The notes beneath the pieces were generated by a model, which saw only the letters and a list, made by a program, of their open reading frames with translations, was not told the origin of the DNA and did not search any database. The translations under genes were made by a program, and so were the position numbers. 10,416 nt of DNA from an uncultured Dialister sp. (GTDB lineage: Bacteria; Bacillota; Negativicutes; Veillonellales; Dialisteraceae): NCBI GenBank assembly GCA_900545785.1, contig URAA01000046.1:1-10416 (forward strand), given 5' to 3'. Position 1 is the stretch's first letter. The number at the start of each line of letters is the position of its first letter. Of this stretch, positions 1 through 6,572 are shown piece after piece.

Positions 1-13
1 GCTCTTCCGATCT
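1..13. other. Illumina adapter remnant at the left edge
   Basis: The first 13 bases (gctcttccgatct) are identical to the 3' end shared by the standard Illumina TruSeq read 1 and read 2 adapters. The recognisable PolC reading frame starts only after them. The simplest explanation is untrimmed adapter at a contig end, so these bases should not be treated as genomic. Confidence 0.85.
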
Positions 14-14
14 T

Positions 15-422
15 GCGCCGATCATCTTAAAAGGATTGGATGCCCAAAAGGCGGAACTTGCCAGAATTAATGCTTCCCCTCATCCGACGGCGGTGGAGAA
101 GGGAAATGCCACTGTTTTGGAAGTGGCGGCAGAGATGTATCTCCGGGGGCTGAAATTTTTGCCCGTCGATTTGGAAAAATCCGATGCCACACAATTTTTG
201 ATGGAAGACGGAGGACTGAGGCCGCCCTTCAACTGTATTCCTGCCTTGGGAAATACCGTGGCGGCGGAAATAGTTAATGCAAGAAAAGAGAACGCTTTTA
301 CATCAAAAGAGGATTTGAAAAAAAGAGGAAAAGTCAGCCAAAGTATTATAGAAACGATGGAAGATATGGGAATTCTCCGGGGACTTCCCGATGAAGAGCA
401 AATCGATTTATTTTCCTTTTGA
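15..422 (+). CDS. polC: DNA polymerase III PolC-type alpha subunit, C-terminal fragment
   Basis: PolC is the large replicative DNA polymerase of low-GC Gram-positive lineages. Only its last 135 or so codons are here; the 5' end lies beyond the contig edge, and the frame stays open leftward into the adapter bases. The fragment matches the end of PolC as I know it from Bacillus. It has a K-G-x-D-A-x-K-A stretch near its start, a V-D-L-x-x-S-D-A-T-x-F segment, then P-P-F-N-x-I-P-x-L-G-x-x-V-A with I-V-x-A-R-x-E. These are followed by the F-x-S-K-E-D-L-x-x-R-G-K helix-hairpin region and the closing G-I-L-x-x-L-P-D-E-x-Q-x-x-L-F. No start codon should be assigned within the window. It ends with TGA a few bases before a terminator that also serves the convergent queG side. 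Confidence 0.93.
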   Translation, partial: APIILKGLDAQKAELARINASPHPTAVEKGNATVLEVAAEMYLRGLKFLPVDLEKSDATQFLMEDGGLRPPFNCIPALGNTVAAEIVNARKENAFTSKEDLKKRGKVSQSIIETMEDMGILRGLPDEEQIDLFSF

Positions 423-427
423 CAGAC

Positions 428-459
428 AAAAACTCCTTGCTTTATAGCAGGGAGTTTTT
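428..459. terminator. Bidirectional terminator between polC and queG
   Basis: A 13-bp stem (428-440 with 447-459, one G-T pair) encloses the 6-base loop tttata. It ends in a T run on the plus strand and begins with an A run that becomes a T run on the minus strand, so it can stop transcription from polC and from queG. The queG stop codon (458-460) lies in the right arm. Confidence 0.88.
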
Positions 460-1348
460 ATTTCTTATCCGTGATATTCAAATTTCTGAGCAAAACATTT
501 TTGCCCCGCCAGGAAAAGGCGTAGTCTTTATATTCTTTGATAAATTGCCGGTTGGATACGGACTCTAAAATATCTCGTGACAGATAAGGAATCCGCTCTT
601 CCTTGATTTCAGGGAGCGGAGAGCTCTCGGCATGTTCGTTGAAAGGACAACATTTCTGACATTCATCACAGCCGAAAATGAGCGGCGTTCTTTTTATGAT
701 TTCTTCTTCCTTTTCCGTAAGATTTTCTTTCTTTTGGGTTAAATAAGATTTGCATGTCCACGGATTGAACCGATCCGGTGTAAGACAGTTTCCGGGACAG
801 GTGCGGATACAGCGGGTGCAATCTCCGCAATCTAAAGAAAGAGGTTTGTCCGGAGGAAGTTCCAAGGAAGTCAGTATGGAGCCGATGGTGAAGTAAGAAC
901 CGTATTTCAGGTTGATCAAGCAATGATTCTTTCCGAAAAATCCGAGTCCGGCCTGATAGGCGAGCCATCGATCCGCCAAGGGAGACGTGTCGGCAACGGG
1001 GTAAAAATTTGCATCCTTGTGATCTTTTTTTACTTCAATAATGATTTTATCCAAGTAAGAACGGATGATTTTATGATAATCTTTCGTTCTGGCATAAAGG
1101 GCGATATTGGCATTTTTTTCCGGCAGGCATTTGTAAGGAAATAAAAATACAATGATCGATTTTGTATCGGGGAGAAGTTTTTTCGGTTCGATCCGCTGAT
1201 GTATATCATCGGGAGTAAAAGGAACCGGTCCTGCCAAATGAAGTTTTTCCGGTAAAACCGGTGAAACAGGGCAGGTCATAAATCCGACGGCATCAAGACG
1301 GAAAGATTTTGCAATTTGCAGGATTGCTTCTTTGGCAGAAGAATTCAT
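458..1348 (-). CDS. queG: Epoxyqueuosine reductase QueG (short form)
   Basis: QueG reduces epoxyqueuosine to queuosine in the tRNA wobble position, using a cobalamin cofactor and two [4Fe-4S] clusters in the cytoplasm. The 296-residue product has the catalytic-acid segment V-A-D120-T-S-P-L-A-D-R, then A-G-L-G-F-F-G-K-N (133-141). A ferredoxin-like region follows with C174, C177, C180 and C184, plus C227, C230, C233 and the adjacent C234. These cysteines fit the two clusters of the family. It ends soon after this region and lacks the C-terminal HEAT-like extension of the roughly 380-residue proteobacterial enzymes; compact forms like this are common in Firmicutes. The ATG is preceded on the minus strand by AAAGGAA at good spacing. 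It lies 38 bases beyond the zeta-like gene with a terminator in between, so it may depend on readthrough or on a promoter inside that gene. Its cobalamin requirement links it loosely to nearby cbiZ. Confidence 0.93.
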   Translation of the reverse strand: MNSSAKEAILQIAKSFRLDAVGFMTCPVSPVLPEKLHLAGPVPFTPDDIHQRIEPKKLLPDTKSIIVFLFPYKCLPEKNANIALYARTKDYHKIIRSYLDKIIIEVKKDHKDANFYPVADTSPLADRWLAYQAGLGFFGKNHCLINLKYGSYFTIGSILTSLELPPDKPLSLDCGDCTRCIRTCPGNCLTPDRFNPWTCKSYLTQKKENLTEKEEEIIKRTPLIFGCDECQKCCPFNEHAESSPLPEIKEERIPYLSRDILESVSNRQFIKEYKDYAFSWRGKNVLLRNLNITDKK

Positions 1349-1361
1349 GAAATTCCTTTCA

Positions 1362-1388
1362 GAAAAAAAGAGCAGTCTTCCTGCTCTT
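1362..1388 (-). terminator. Intrinsic terminator between the zeta-like gene and queG
   Basis: Read on the minus strand, an 8-bp perfect stem (AAGAGCAG/CTGCTCTT, 1368-1375 with 1381-1388) has a 5-base loop and is followed by a T run. Its first arm includes bases of the zeta gene stop codon, and the T run ends just before the queG ribosome binding site. It is strong enough to end transcription or to set a fraction of readthrough into queG. Confidence 0.82.
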
Positions 1389-2430
1389 ATTGTTTAATCA
1401 TTCTTCGGGAAAGCACATCGCTTACCCGTTCCGTCGGCATATCATCACTGTCGTAAAGCAGGCCTTTCGGACTTTTTATAATTAATTGGTCCATCAGATT
1501 TTGACGGATTAAATCATTTGTCGCAGACAGGAAAGCGAGACAAGCTTTGTCATGCTGTTCTTTTGAAATCAATCGGGAAAGACCGGGAGCTTTCAGTCTC
1601 TGCTGCAGAAACAGCTGATGAATGGCTTTCCAGCTTTCTTTTTTGGGACAGGCCCTGAGCATGACACATATGGTATATCCCTTATTTTTTAAATAGGAAA
1701 TCAGTTCCATGGTATGTGCCACATTGTCAAGGGAACCTTCCTGTAATATATGGTAACGTTCTTCAGCAGCTCTTTGCAGAGTCAAATCGGATAAACGGGT
1801 ACCCATTTCTCTGGAAAAATAGCTGCAATAATGACCGTATTTTTGCATCAGTTCTTTGGCGTTCGGATGAAAGCCGCGGAAATTATCACTCATGGACTGG
1901 ATGATGTTTCCGTCATATTCTTCAATCAGAATGGAGGACATACGGGTCTTTCCCGAGCCGGGCTGGCCTGCAATGATGTAAGCCATGGGCTTTTTCTGCC
2001 CGCCGGTTTTACCCGATATAACGGAAGGCCATACGGTGGATTCAAATAAAGCGTCCATTTCTTCCGATGTAAAAGAATTGACCTTTGTCAAAAACTCTTT
2101 GGAAATTTTAACTTGGTTTCGGGAACGGAAAAGCTGGTCGGAGGTATATTTGGTTTCAATGGCATAGGCTTCTTCTAACATTTCGATCTGCTTATCCATA
2201 GATATACCGTGGCCCTTTCGGAGCTCGATTTTTGACATGGCACGGATTGTTTTTCTCCAAAGACGATAGAGGTTTTCCTCATCCTCTTTTTGAACGGCTC
2301 CCGGGCGCATGGTACAAAGTAAATTATGGATGGTCGTAAATATTTCCGAATTTACCTCAAGTTGTATCCCCAGAGGGGTAATTTCTGCAGATTCATGTAA
2401 TTCTTTGACTGTTTGCTCGTCATAGGGCAT
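1387..2430 (-). CDS. Zeta-toxin-like P-loop kinase with N-terminal extension
   Basis: The C-terminal two thirds (about residues 119-347) resemble zeta/PezT toxins, which phosphorylate UDP-N-acetylglucosamine and block wall synthesis. The visible parts are a leading helix (S-F-T-S-E-E-M-D), the Walker A motif G-Q-P-G-S-G-K161-T, and S-D182-N-F-R-x-x-H-P, where D182 fits the catalytic aspartate. E231-G follows, then A-C-P-K at 260-263. Compared by eye with pSM19035 zeta recalled from memory, the arginine at zeta position 158 falls on L273, while the one at 171 falls on R286. The usual R-T-T-D segment after E-G is shortened. The first 118 or so residues are helical and charged, and I do not recognise them; they could be a fused inhibitory domain. 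No short antitoxin gene is adjacent. The ATG has an AAGGAG 13 bases upstream, which is long, but an in-frame stop rules out an earlier start. Kinase-family membership is fairly sure; toxicity is not. Confidence 0.8.
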   Translation of the reverse strand: MPYDEQTVKELHESAEITPLGIQLEVNSEIFTTIHNLLCTMRPGAVQKEDEENLYRLWRKTIRAMSKIELRKGHGISMDKQIEMLEEAYAIETKYTSDQLFRSRNQVKISKEFLTKVNSFTSEEMDALFESTVWPSVISGKTGGQKKPMAYIIAGQPGSGKTRMSSILIEEYDGNIIQSMSDNFRGFHPNAKELMQKYGHYCSYFSREMGTRLSDLTLQRAAEERYHILQEGSLDNVAHTMELISYLKNKGYTICVMLRACPKKESWKAIHQLFLQQRLKAPGLSRLISKEQHDKACLAFLSATNDLIRQNLMDQLIIKSPKGLLYDSDDMPTERVSDVLSRRMIKQ

Positions 2431-2482
2431 AGCCTGTTACCAACTCCTTTTAATGATTGAATTCTGTTAAATATTTGATTCC

Positions 2483-2511
2483 ATGATAGCAAAAGGGATT
2501 ATTTTTGTCTA
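2483..2511 (-). promoter_or_regulatory. Possible promoter of the zeta-like gene
   Basis: On the minus strand TAGACA (2506-2511) and TATCAT (2483-2488) are separated by exactly 17 bases and lie about 50 bases before the zeta-like start. The match to consensus is moderate. No terminator is visible after cbiZ, so readthrough from cbiZ is also possible. Confidence 0.35.
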
Positions 2512-2539
2512 TCAGTTTGATACAAAGATTGGAATTTTC

Positions 2540-3301
2540 TTAAAATTTTATATCGACCGGCGGCGGTGTAGCAAGGGCGGGGAATCGATTCCATGGTTTA
2601 TCAAAATTTTCCAGACAATGCTTTACCGTTTTATAAGCTCCTTCGGCAAGAAGAGAACCGAGCACGGAAAAAGTCCCTCCATCCGTATAAACGGGCCCTT
2701 CCGGATTACAGATCAGGGTGATGCCGTCCGTACAGGTACCGGTAGCAACGGCCCCCGTATTTACATCGGCAATACCCAGATCTTGGAAAGCTGCCGTTTT
2801 TCCCTCGGTAATGCTGATGAGAGAACGAACCATGGTCCATTCGGGAAGACAGCCGTTGACAATGATCATGATGTTGACCGTTCCGACAGGGAAAAATCCG
2901 CCCCGAGATTCTTCATAAAGGGGCGGAGAACCTGCACGGGCAGCAGTTTTCTCGACTCCCCCGGTGGTAATTACATCCATCACCAGATCATGGAAGCGCA
3001 GCGTTTCATGGGAGTGCCATTCCATTTTGGCGGCAGTCAGAAGGGCACAGCTCTCTTCCGGAGGGTATCCGTAATCCAAAAGAGTCAGCCGCAAATATTC
3101 CGAAACGGAGCCGCCGGGAAATTGTTCGGGGGAAGGATAAAAAACAGTGAGTTTTTGATTGACCGAGTGAGTTATTTTTTTAAACCCGCCGCCGAAAATG
3201 GCGGTGGAAAGAGACCGTTGTTCTTTTTCAAAAGAAACGCTGAGATAAGTATCGGTGACGCGGAACAATCCGCCGGTTTCTAAGATAGAAGTTTTATTCA
3301 T
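2540..3301 (-). CDS. cbiZ: Adenosylcobinamide amidohydrolase CbiZ
   Basis: CbiZ cleaves the aminopropanol side chain of adenosylcobinamide to give adenosylcobyric acid, so that incomplete or foreign corrinoids can be rebuilt into the cell's own cobamide. The 253-residue product shows the family's signature stretches: H45-S followed by a Y-P-S-P segment, T-A-A-K-M-E-W (89-95), and a D-V-I-T-T-G-G motif near 109-115. G-T-V-N-I-M-I-I-V-N (140-149), T-E-G-K-T-A-A-F-Q-D (165-174) and T-G-T-C-T-D-G-I (187-194) follow. No signal peptide or membrane segment is seen, so it is cytoplasmic. The ATG has AAAGGAG about five bases upstream and an extended -10 promoter just before. No other cobamide gene is in the window, so here it stands apart from the rest of the pathway. 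Its product could feed cobalamin-dependent QueG two genes downstream, although the link is general rather than dedicated. Confidence 0.87.
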   Translation of the reverse strand: MNKTSILETGGLFRVTDTYLSVSFEKEQRSLSTAIFGGGFKKITHSVNQKLTVFYPSPEQFPGGSVSEYLRLTLLDYGYPPEESCALLTAAKMEWHSHETLRFHDLVMDVITTGGVEKTAARAGSPPLYEESRGGFFPVGTVNIMIIVNGCLPEWTMVRSLISITEGKTAAFQDLGIADVNTGAVATGTCTDGITLICNPEGPVYTDGGTFSVLGSLLAEGAYKTVKHCLENFDKPWNRFPALATPPPVDIKF

Positions 3302-3318
3302 TTTTTCTCCTTTATTTT

Positions 3319-3349
3319 ATTATAACAGGTCAAAGGAGGGGCCGCTCCT
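3319..3349 (-). promoter_or_regulatory. Extended -10 promoter of cbiZ with adjacent inverted repeat
   Basis: On the minus strand TGTTATAAT (3319-3327) is an exact extended -10 element 17 bases before the cbiZ start. No good -35 box sits at the right distance. That place is instead taken by an inverted repeat, AGGAG/CTCCT (3334-3338 and 3345-3349), which could be an operator. Confidence 0.5.
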
Positions 3350-3364
3350 CTTCATTGAAGACAC

Positions 3365-3393
3365 TTGGGAAATATGATAAAATTTAATAGTAT
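3365..3393 (+). promoter_or_regulatory. Promoter of the membrane-anchored protein gene
   Basis: TTGGGA (3365-3370) and TAGTAT (3388-3393) are 17 bases apart, about 50 bases before the start of the rightward gene and divergent from the cbiZ promoter. Confidence 0.5.
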
Positions 3394-3443
3394 TTTATGG
3401 TGAAAACGGGACTATTTCCGGTTCTCTATAGAAATGAGGAGTC

Positions 3444-4802
3444 ATGATGATTATTCCCTATCTGGTCGTTTTTGCGGTCGCCCTTTTGTTTGCGGCGATC
3501 TGCCGGTTTATGATATACGGTTTTCCCGCCAATGATATAAAAGATTTAAAAGAAGTCGCCCCTGTAGAAAAAATACGGCCTGTACGGCCTAAAGTACAGA
3601 ATCCTGTATTTGATAAAGAAGCGATACAACAGGCAATAGAAAAATCAAGGAAACAAGAAGCAGGGGATACGACACAAATTATTCCCCTTCAAAAAATCAG
3701 AACAGCGGCGCTTGCGGCAAATGATGATGAAAAAACGAAGATCATCAGCAGGGATGAGATGGTTAAAGCAAAGCCCGTGAAAAAAAACGAACAGGCAAAC
3801 CCCGCCTTTTCTTTGGAAAAGGAACCGGAAATTTTGCATACTCCCGTAACATTGCCGATGCTTGAAGAATATTTCGTTCGTCATTTCCTCAATCAATACG
3901 GCGTTGTATCCCATATGGTAGAGCAGGATACAAGAACGGTAACGAAATACATCGTGGAGCAGTTGAATATGACGGTACAGGAAGCGGCAGATACGTTGAC
4001 GCATATCATGGTGCAGGAAGCATTGCAGAATGCCCAACGTACCTATGTTATGATGCCGAATGAAACGGTTTTGCACATGGTGTCCGATGCTTTCAGCGAT
4101 GTAGCCAGAGGGCATCGTTCGGAAACCAAAACTATTCTGGCCTATGATGCGTTAAAAGCGATGCCCCGAATGGAAGAAAATCAATTTCATGCTTTGGCTG
4201 TTCTTTTGCTTTTCCATTATTCCAGAAATACGGACAATGTAAATTTGGAAGCTTTCCGAAAATATACAAAAAAATATATTACCCCTCTTTTGGCAGATCT
4301 CCCTGATGAATACAGCGGTTACCAGCAGCTGGAATATATTCACTGCATATCGCTGAGCAATAAGGAAACGACTTTCGGACGGATGCTTTATGATTCATAT
4401 CCTCTTATTTTTGCGTACCGGGGATGCATGAAGAGCGAATTTACTTCAGTAAAAAAAGATTGGCCGGAAAATTCTTTGGTCCCAAGTCTGTATAACTCTT
4501 ATTACAAGCCGGCTGTCGTTGATGATTCATTACTTTCCCGTTTTTATGACGATATGGGAATTACCGATGAAAAAGACAGAGACAGTCTGAATAAGTTGAT
4601 TCACACAAGACCGGTTGAATATGACAGAAAAGAATTGGCGTATATATTGGAAAAAATATCTCCTGACTTTGTCAAAATGCAGGAAGTCTGGGATACAAGC
4701 CTTTTGCGTCGTTCTTCTTTAACGCTTATGGGCATGTATATTGCAAAGAGCTGTATTAAAGCTTTGATTGGGGAAGAATTTGACTTATCCCACTGGATGT
4801 AA
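3444..4802 (+). CDS. Membrane-anchored protein of unknown function
   Basis: I do not recognise this family. The 452-residue product begins with one hydrophobic segment (about residues 3-25) ending in R/Y-rich residues with no cleavage site, so it is probably an N-terminal anchor. A charged, proline-containing, low-complexity linker follows (about 30-130), then a mostly helical soluble domain (about 135-452) with no cysteine cluster, P-loop or other catalytic motif I can name. The linker holds two similar sites, T77-Q-I-I-P-L and T98-K-I-I-S-R, each preceded by acidic residues. In such a disordered stretch they look like phosphothreonine sites for FHA domains, but this is only inference. The start is one of two adjacent ATGs; GAGGAG is 2 bases before the first and 5 before the second (3447), so the second may be the one used. 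It has its own promoter and a weak terminator before sdaAB. Confidence 0.85.
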   Translation: MMIIPYLVVFAVALLFAAICRFMIYGFPANDIKDLKEVAPVEKIRPVRPKVQNPVFDKEAIQQAIEKSRKQEAGDTTQIIPLQKIRTAALAANDDEKTKIISRDEMVKAKPVKKNEQANPAFSLEKEPEILHTPVTLPMLEEYFVRHFLNQYGVVSHMVEQDTRTVTKYIVEQLNMTVQEAADTLTHIMVQEALQNAQRTYVMMPNETVLHMVSDAFSDVARGHRSETKTILAYDALKAMPRMEENQFHALAVLLLFHYSRNTDNVNLEAFRKYTKKYITPLLADLPDEYSGYQQLEYIHCISLSNKETTFGRMLYDSYPLIFAYRGCMKSEFTSVKKDWPENSLVPSLYNSYYKPAVVDDSLLSRFYDDMGITDEKDRDSLNKLIHTRPVEYDRKELAYILEKISPDFVKMQEVWDTSLLRRSSLTLMGMYIAKSCIKALIGEEFDLSHWM

Positions 4803-4839
4803 AAATATATAATAAGTAAAGGTGTTTTTGTCATCAGAG

Positions 4840-4865
4840 GCAGGGATATTATTTTTCCCTGCTTT
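4840..4865 (+). terminator. Weak terminator after the anchored-protein gene
   Basis: GCAGGGA (4840-4846) pairs with TCCCTGC (4856-4862) across a 9-base T-rich loop, followed by only three T residues before a C. It lies 38 bases after the stop codon. Readthrough into sdaAB is plausible, since I see no convincing promoter between the hairpin and sdaAB. Confidence 0.55.
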
Positions 4866-4913
4866 CAAAAATAAAAAACATCAAAAGTTAATGGAAGAAT
4901 CGAGTTGAATTGT

Positions 4914-5570
4914 ATGGGTATCTTTGACATCATCGGGCCCGTCATGATAGGGCCCTCCAGTTCACATACTGCAGGGGCTGCAAGAATTGGTCTCGTTGCG
5001 CGGGAAATACTGGGGGAAGAAGTAACGGCGGCGACAATCACCCTGTACGGTTCTTTTGCCAAAACCGGGCACGGACACGGTACGGATAAAGCACTGGCGG
5101 CGGGACTCATGGGATACGCTCCCGACAGCGGGACTATTCGTGACGCACTGGTGATTGCAGAGGAAAAAGGAATTTCCATCACTTTCAATACATCGGCAAA
5201 AGATATGGGCCATCCGAATGTGGCGGAAATTCATGCTACGGGAAAATCAGGAAAAACGGTTACCGTGGTGGGCCGTTCCTTAGGCGGCGGACGCGTAAAA
5301 ATCACAAGTATCGACGGTTATCCCGTAGAAATTACCGGAGAGGAATATACTCTTCTTACAAGACATAATGACGTGCCCGGCATCGTAGCCGATGTGGCCC
5401 GCATTTTGGCGGAAGAACAGGTGAATATATCCAATATGCGTGTTTTCCGCAAAGGGAAAGGCACGGAGGCGGTTATGGTCATTCATACGGATCAGAAGAT
5501 TCCGACTTCGGTCATTCAAAAAATAAAAAATAAAAATATTACCAGCATCATGATTTTGGGGGTCATTTAA
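4914..5570 (+). CDS. sdaAB: L-serine dehydratase, iron-sulfur type, beta subunit
   Basis: With SdaAA this forms the [4Fe-4S] enzyme that deaminates L-serine to pyruvate and ammonia in the cytoplasm. The 218-residue product opens with the family signature F-D-I-I-G-P-V-M-I-G-P-S-S-S-H-T (residues 4-19). It continues with G-H-G-H-G-T-D-K (53-60) and S-L-G-G-G (122-126), and ends in an ACT domain (about 145-218) with H-N-D-V-P-G-I-V, typical of ligand-sensing regulation. I chose ATG 4914 because it puts the signature at the usual place. TTG 4905, in frame and seven bases after GGAAG, has the better ribosome binding site and would add three residues. It is followed by sdaAA after 10 bases, an arrangement typical of Firmicutes with split subunits. 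Confidence 0.95.
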   Translation: MGIFDIIGPVMIGPSSSHTAGAARIGLVAREILGEEVTAATITLYGSFAKTGHGHGTDKALAAGLMGYAPDSGTIRDALVIAEEKGISITFNTSAKDMGHPNVAEIHATGKSGKTVTVVGRSLGGGRVKITSIDGYPVEITGEEYTLLTRHNDVPGIVADVARILAEEQVNISNMRVFRKGKGTEAVMVIHTDQKIPTSVIQKIKNKNITSIMILGVI

Positions 5571-5580
5571 AAGAATTGCC

Positions 5581-6468
5581 ATGAAAAGTTATCATTCTAT
5601 CAAAGAACTGTTTGCCTTGGCCGATGAAAATCATTGCTCTCCCGGAGAAATTGCCTGCCGTCTGGAGGCGGAAGAGTCCGGCAAAGAATATGAGGATGTT
5701 TGGGAACGGATGAAAAAAACGATTCCCATTTTTCGAAAGGCTATCAAGATGGGGCTGGCGGATACGAAAAAATCTGCCAGCGGGCTTGTCGGCGGGGATG
5801 CAAATATCCTGTTTATGAAAGAGAGCCGGTTTTTGAGCCCCGTCTGCAAACGGGCCTGTGCATATGCGGTGGCAACGGCGGAAGCCAATGCAAAAATGTT
5901 CCGTATCGTCGCCTGTCCCACGGCAGGATCCTGCGGCATCTTACCGGCAGTTATTGCAGCAGTATCGGAAGAGGAGAACTCTACCTTAAATGATGTGACC
6001 CGTGCCTTATTTACGGCAGGAGCCATCGGGCGGGTTGTTGCGGAAAATGCTTCCATAGCGGGAGCGGTCGGAGGCTGTCAGGCCGAATGCGGTACGGCGA
6101 CGGCTATGGCGGCAGCGGCGGCAGTCGATTTACTCGGCGGTACCACCCGCCAAATGGGAGATGCGCTTGCATTATCCTTGAAAAATATTTTGGGACTGGT
6201 CTGCGATCCCGTGGCGGGCCTCGTAGAAGTTCCCTGCGTCAAGAGAAACGGATTCCATGCGGTTCATGCACTGGTGGGAGCGGAAATGGCAATGATGGGA
6301 ATTCACTCCGTGATTCCTCCCGATGATGTTATCGAAGCCATGGATAAAATCGGAAAACTTATGCCCCATGCTCTGAGAGAAACAAGCCAGGCCGGTCTGG
6401 CGGTTACCGATACGGGCAAGCGAATTACTGCCGAACTGACTAAAAAGAGCGCGATGTTTACAAAATAA
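5581..6468 (+). CDS. sdaAA: L-serine dehydratase, iron-sulfur type, alpha subunit
   Basis: This is the catalytic subunit that binds the [4Fe-4S] cluster used to remove the serine hydroxyl. The 295-residue product contains C-P-T-A-G-S-C-G (112-119), G-G-C166-Q-A-E-C, L-V-C208-D-P-V-A-G and V-E-V-P-C219. The 42- and 11-residue spacings of C166, C208 and C219 match the cluster cysteines of the single-chain enzyme from Legionella (C343, C385, C396, recalled from memory), so the site looks intact. Its length is normal for a split alpha subunit. The ribosome binding site is poor and the start lies 10 bases after the sdaAB stop, which suggests translational coupling. A terminator follows about 57 bases later. 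The enzyme is oxygen-sensitive and suits an anaerobe that ferments amino acids. Confidence 0.96.
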   Translation: MKSYHSIKELFALADENHCSPGEIACRLEAEESGKEYEDVWERMKKTIPIFRKAIKMGLADTKKSASGLVGGDANILFMKESRFLSPVCKRACAYAVATAEANAKMFRIVACPTAGSCGILPAVIAAVSEEENSTLNDVTRALFTAGAIGRVVAENASIAGAVGGCQAECGTATAMAAAAAVDLLGGTTRQMGDALALSLKNILGLVCDPVAGLVEVPCVKRNGFHAVHALVGAEMAMMGIHSVIPPDDVIEAMDKIGKLMPHALRETSQAGLAVTDTGKRITAELTKKSAMFTK

Positions 6469-6525
6469 ATTATGGAAAAGATATCATTTGCAGTGATGTA
6501 AGCTTGATAAATTAAATAAAATATA

Positions 6526-6572
6526 AAAAAGAAATCCTTCTTGAATGTCAATGTTCAGAAAGATTTCTTTTT
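6526..6572. terminator. Terminator after sdaAA
   Basis: An A run and GAAATC (6526-6536) pair with GATTTC and a T run (6562-6572), with an inner TTCT/AGAA stem after one mismatch. The A-run/T-run ends would let it work in both directions. Confidence 0.75.

Noticed and set aside
2483..3283. Long open frame of 266 codons on the plus strand opposite cbiZ
   Set aside because: It lies over a well-matched cbiZ on the other strand. Its product is basic and low in recognisable motifs, and it looks like an antisense shadow of the cbiZ reading frame.
3302..3443. Cobalamin riboswitch upstream of cbiZ
   Set aside because: The interval is shorter than a full cobalamin riboswitch and shows no B12-box-like segment by eye.
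4786..4813. Promoter for sdaAB from TTGACT (4780-4785) and TATAAT (4808-4813)
   Set aside because: The spacer is 22 bases, too long for a normal promoter, and a terminator-like hairpin would follow it before sdaAB.
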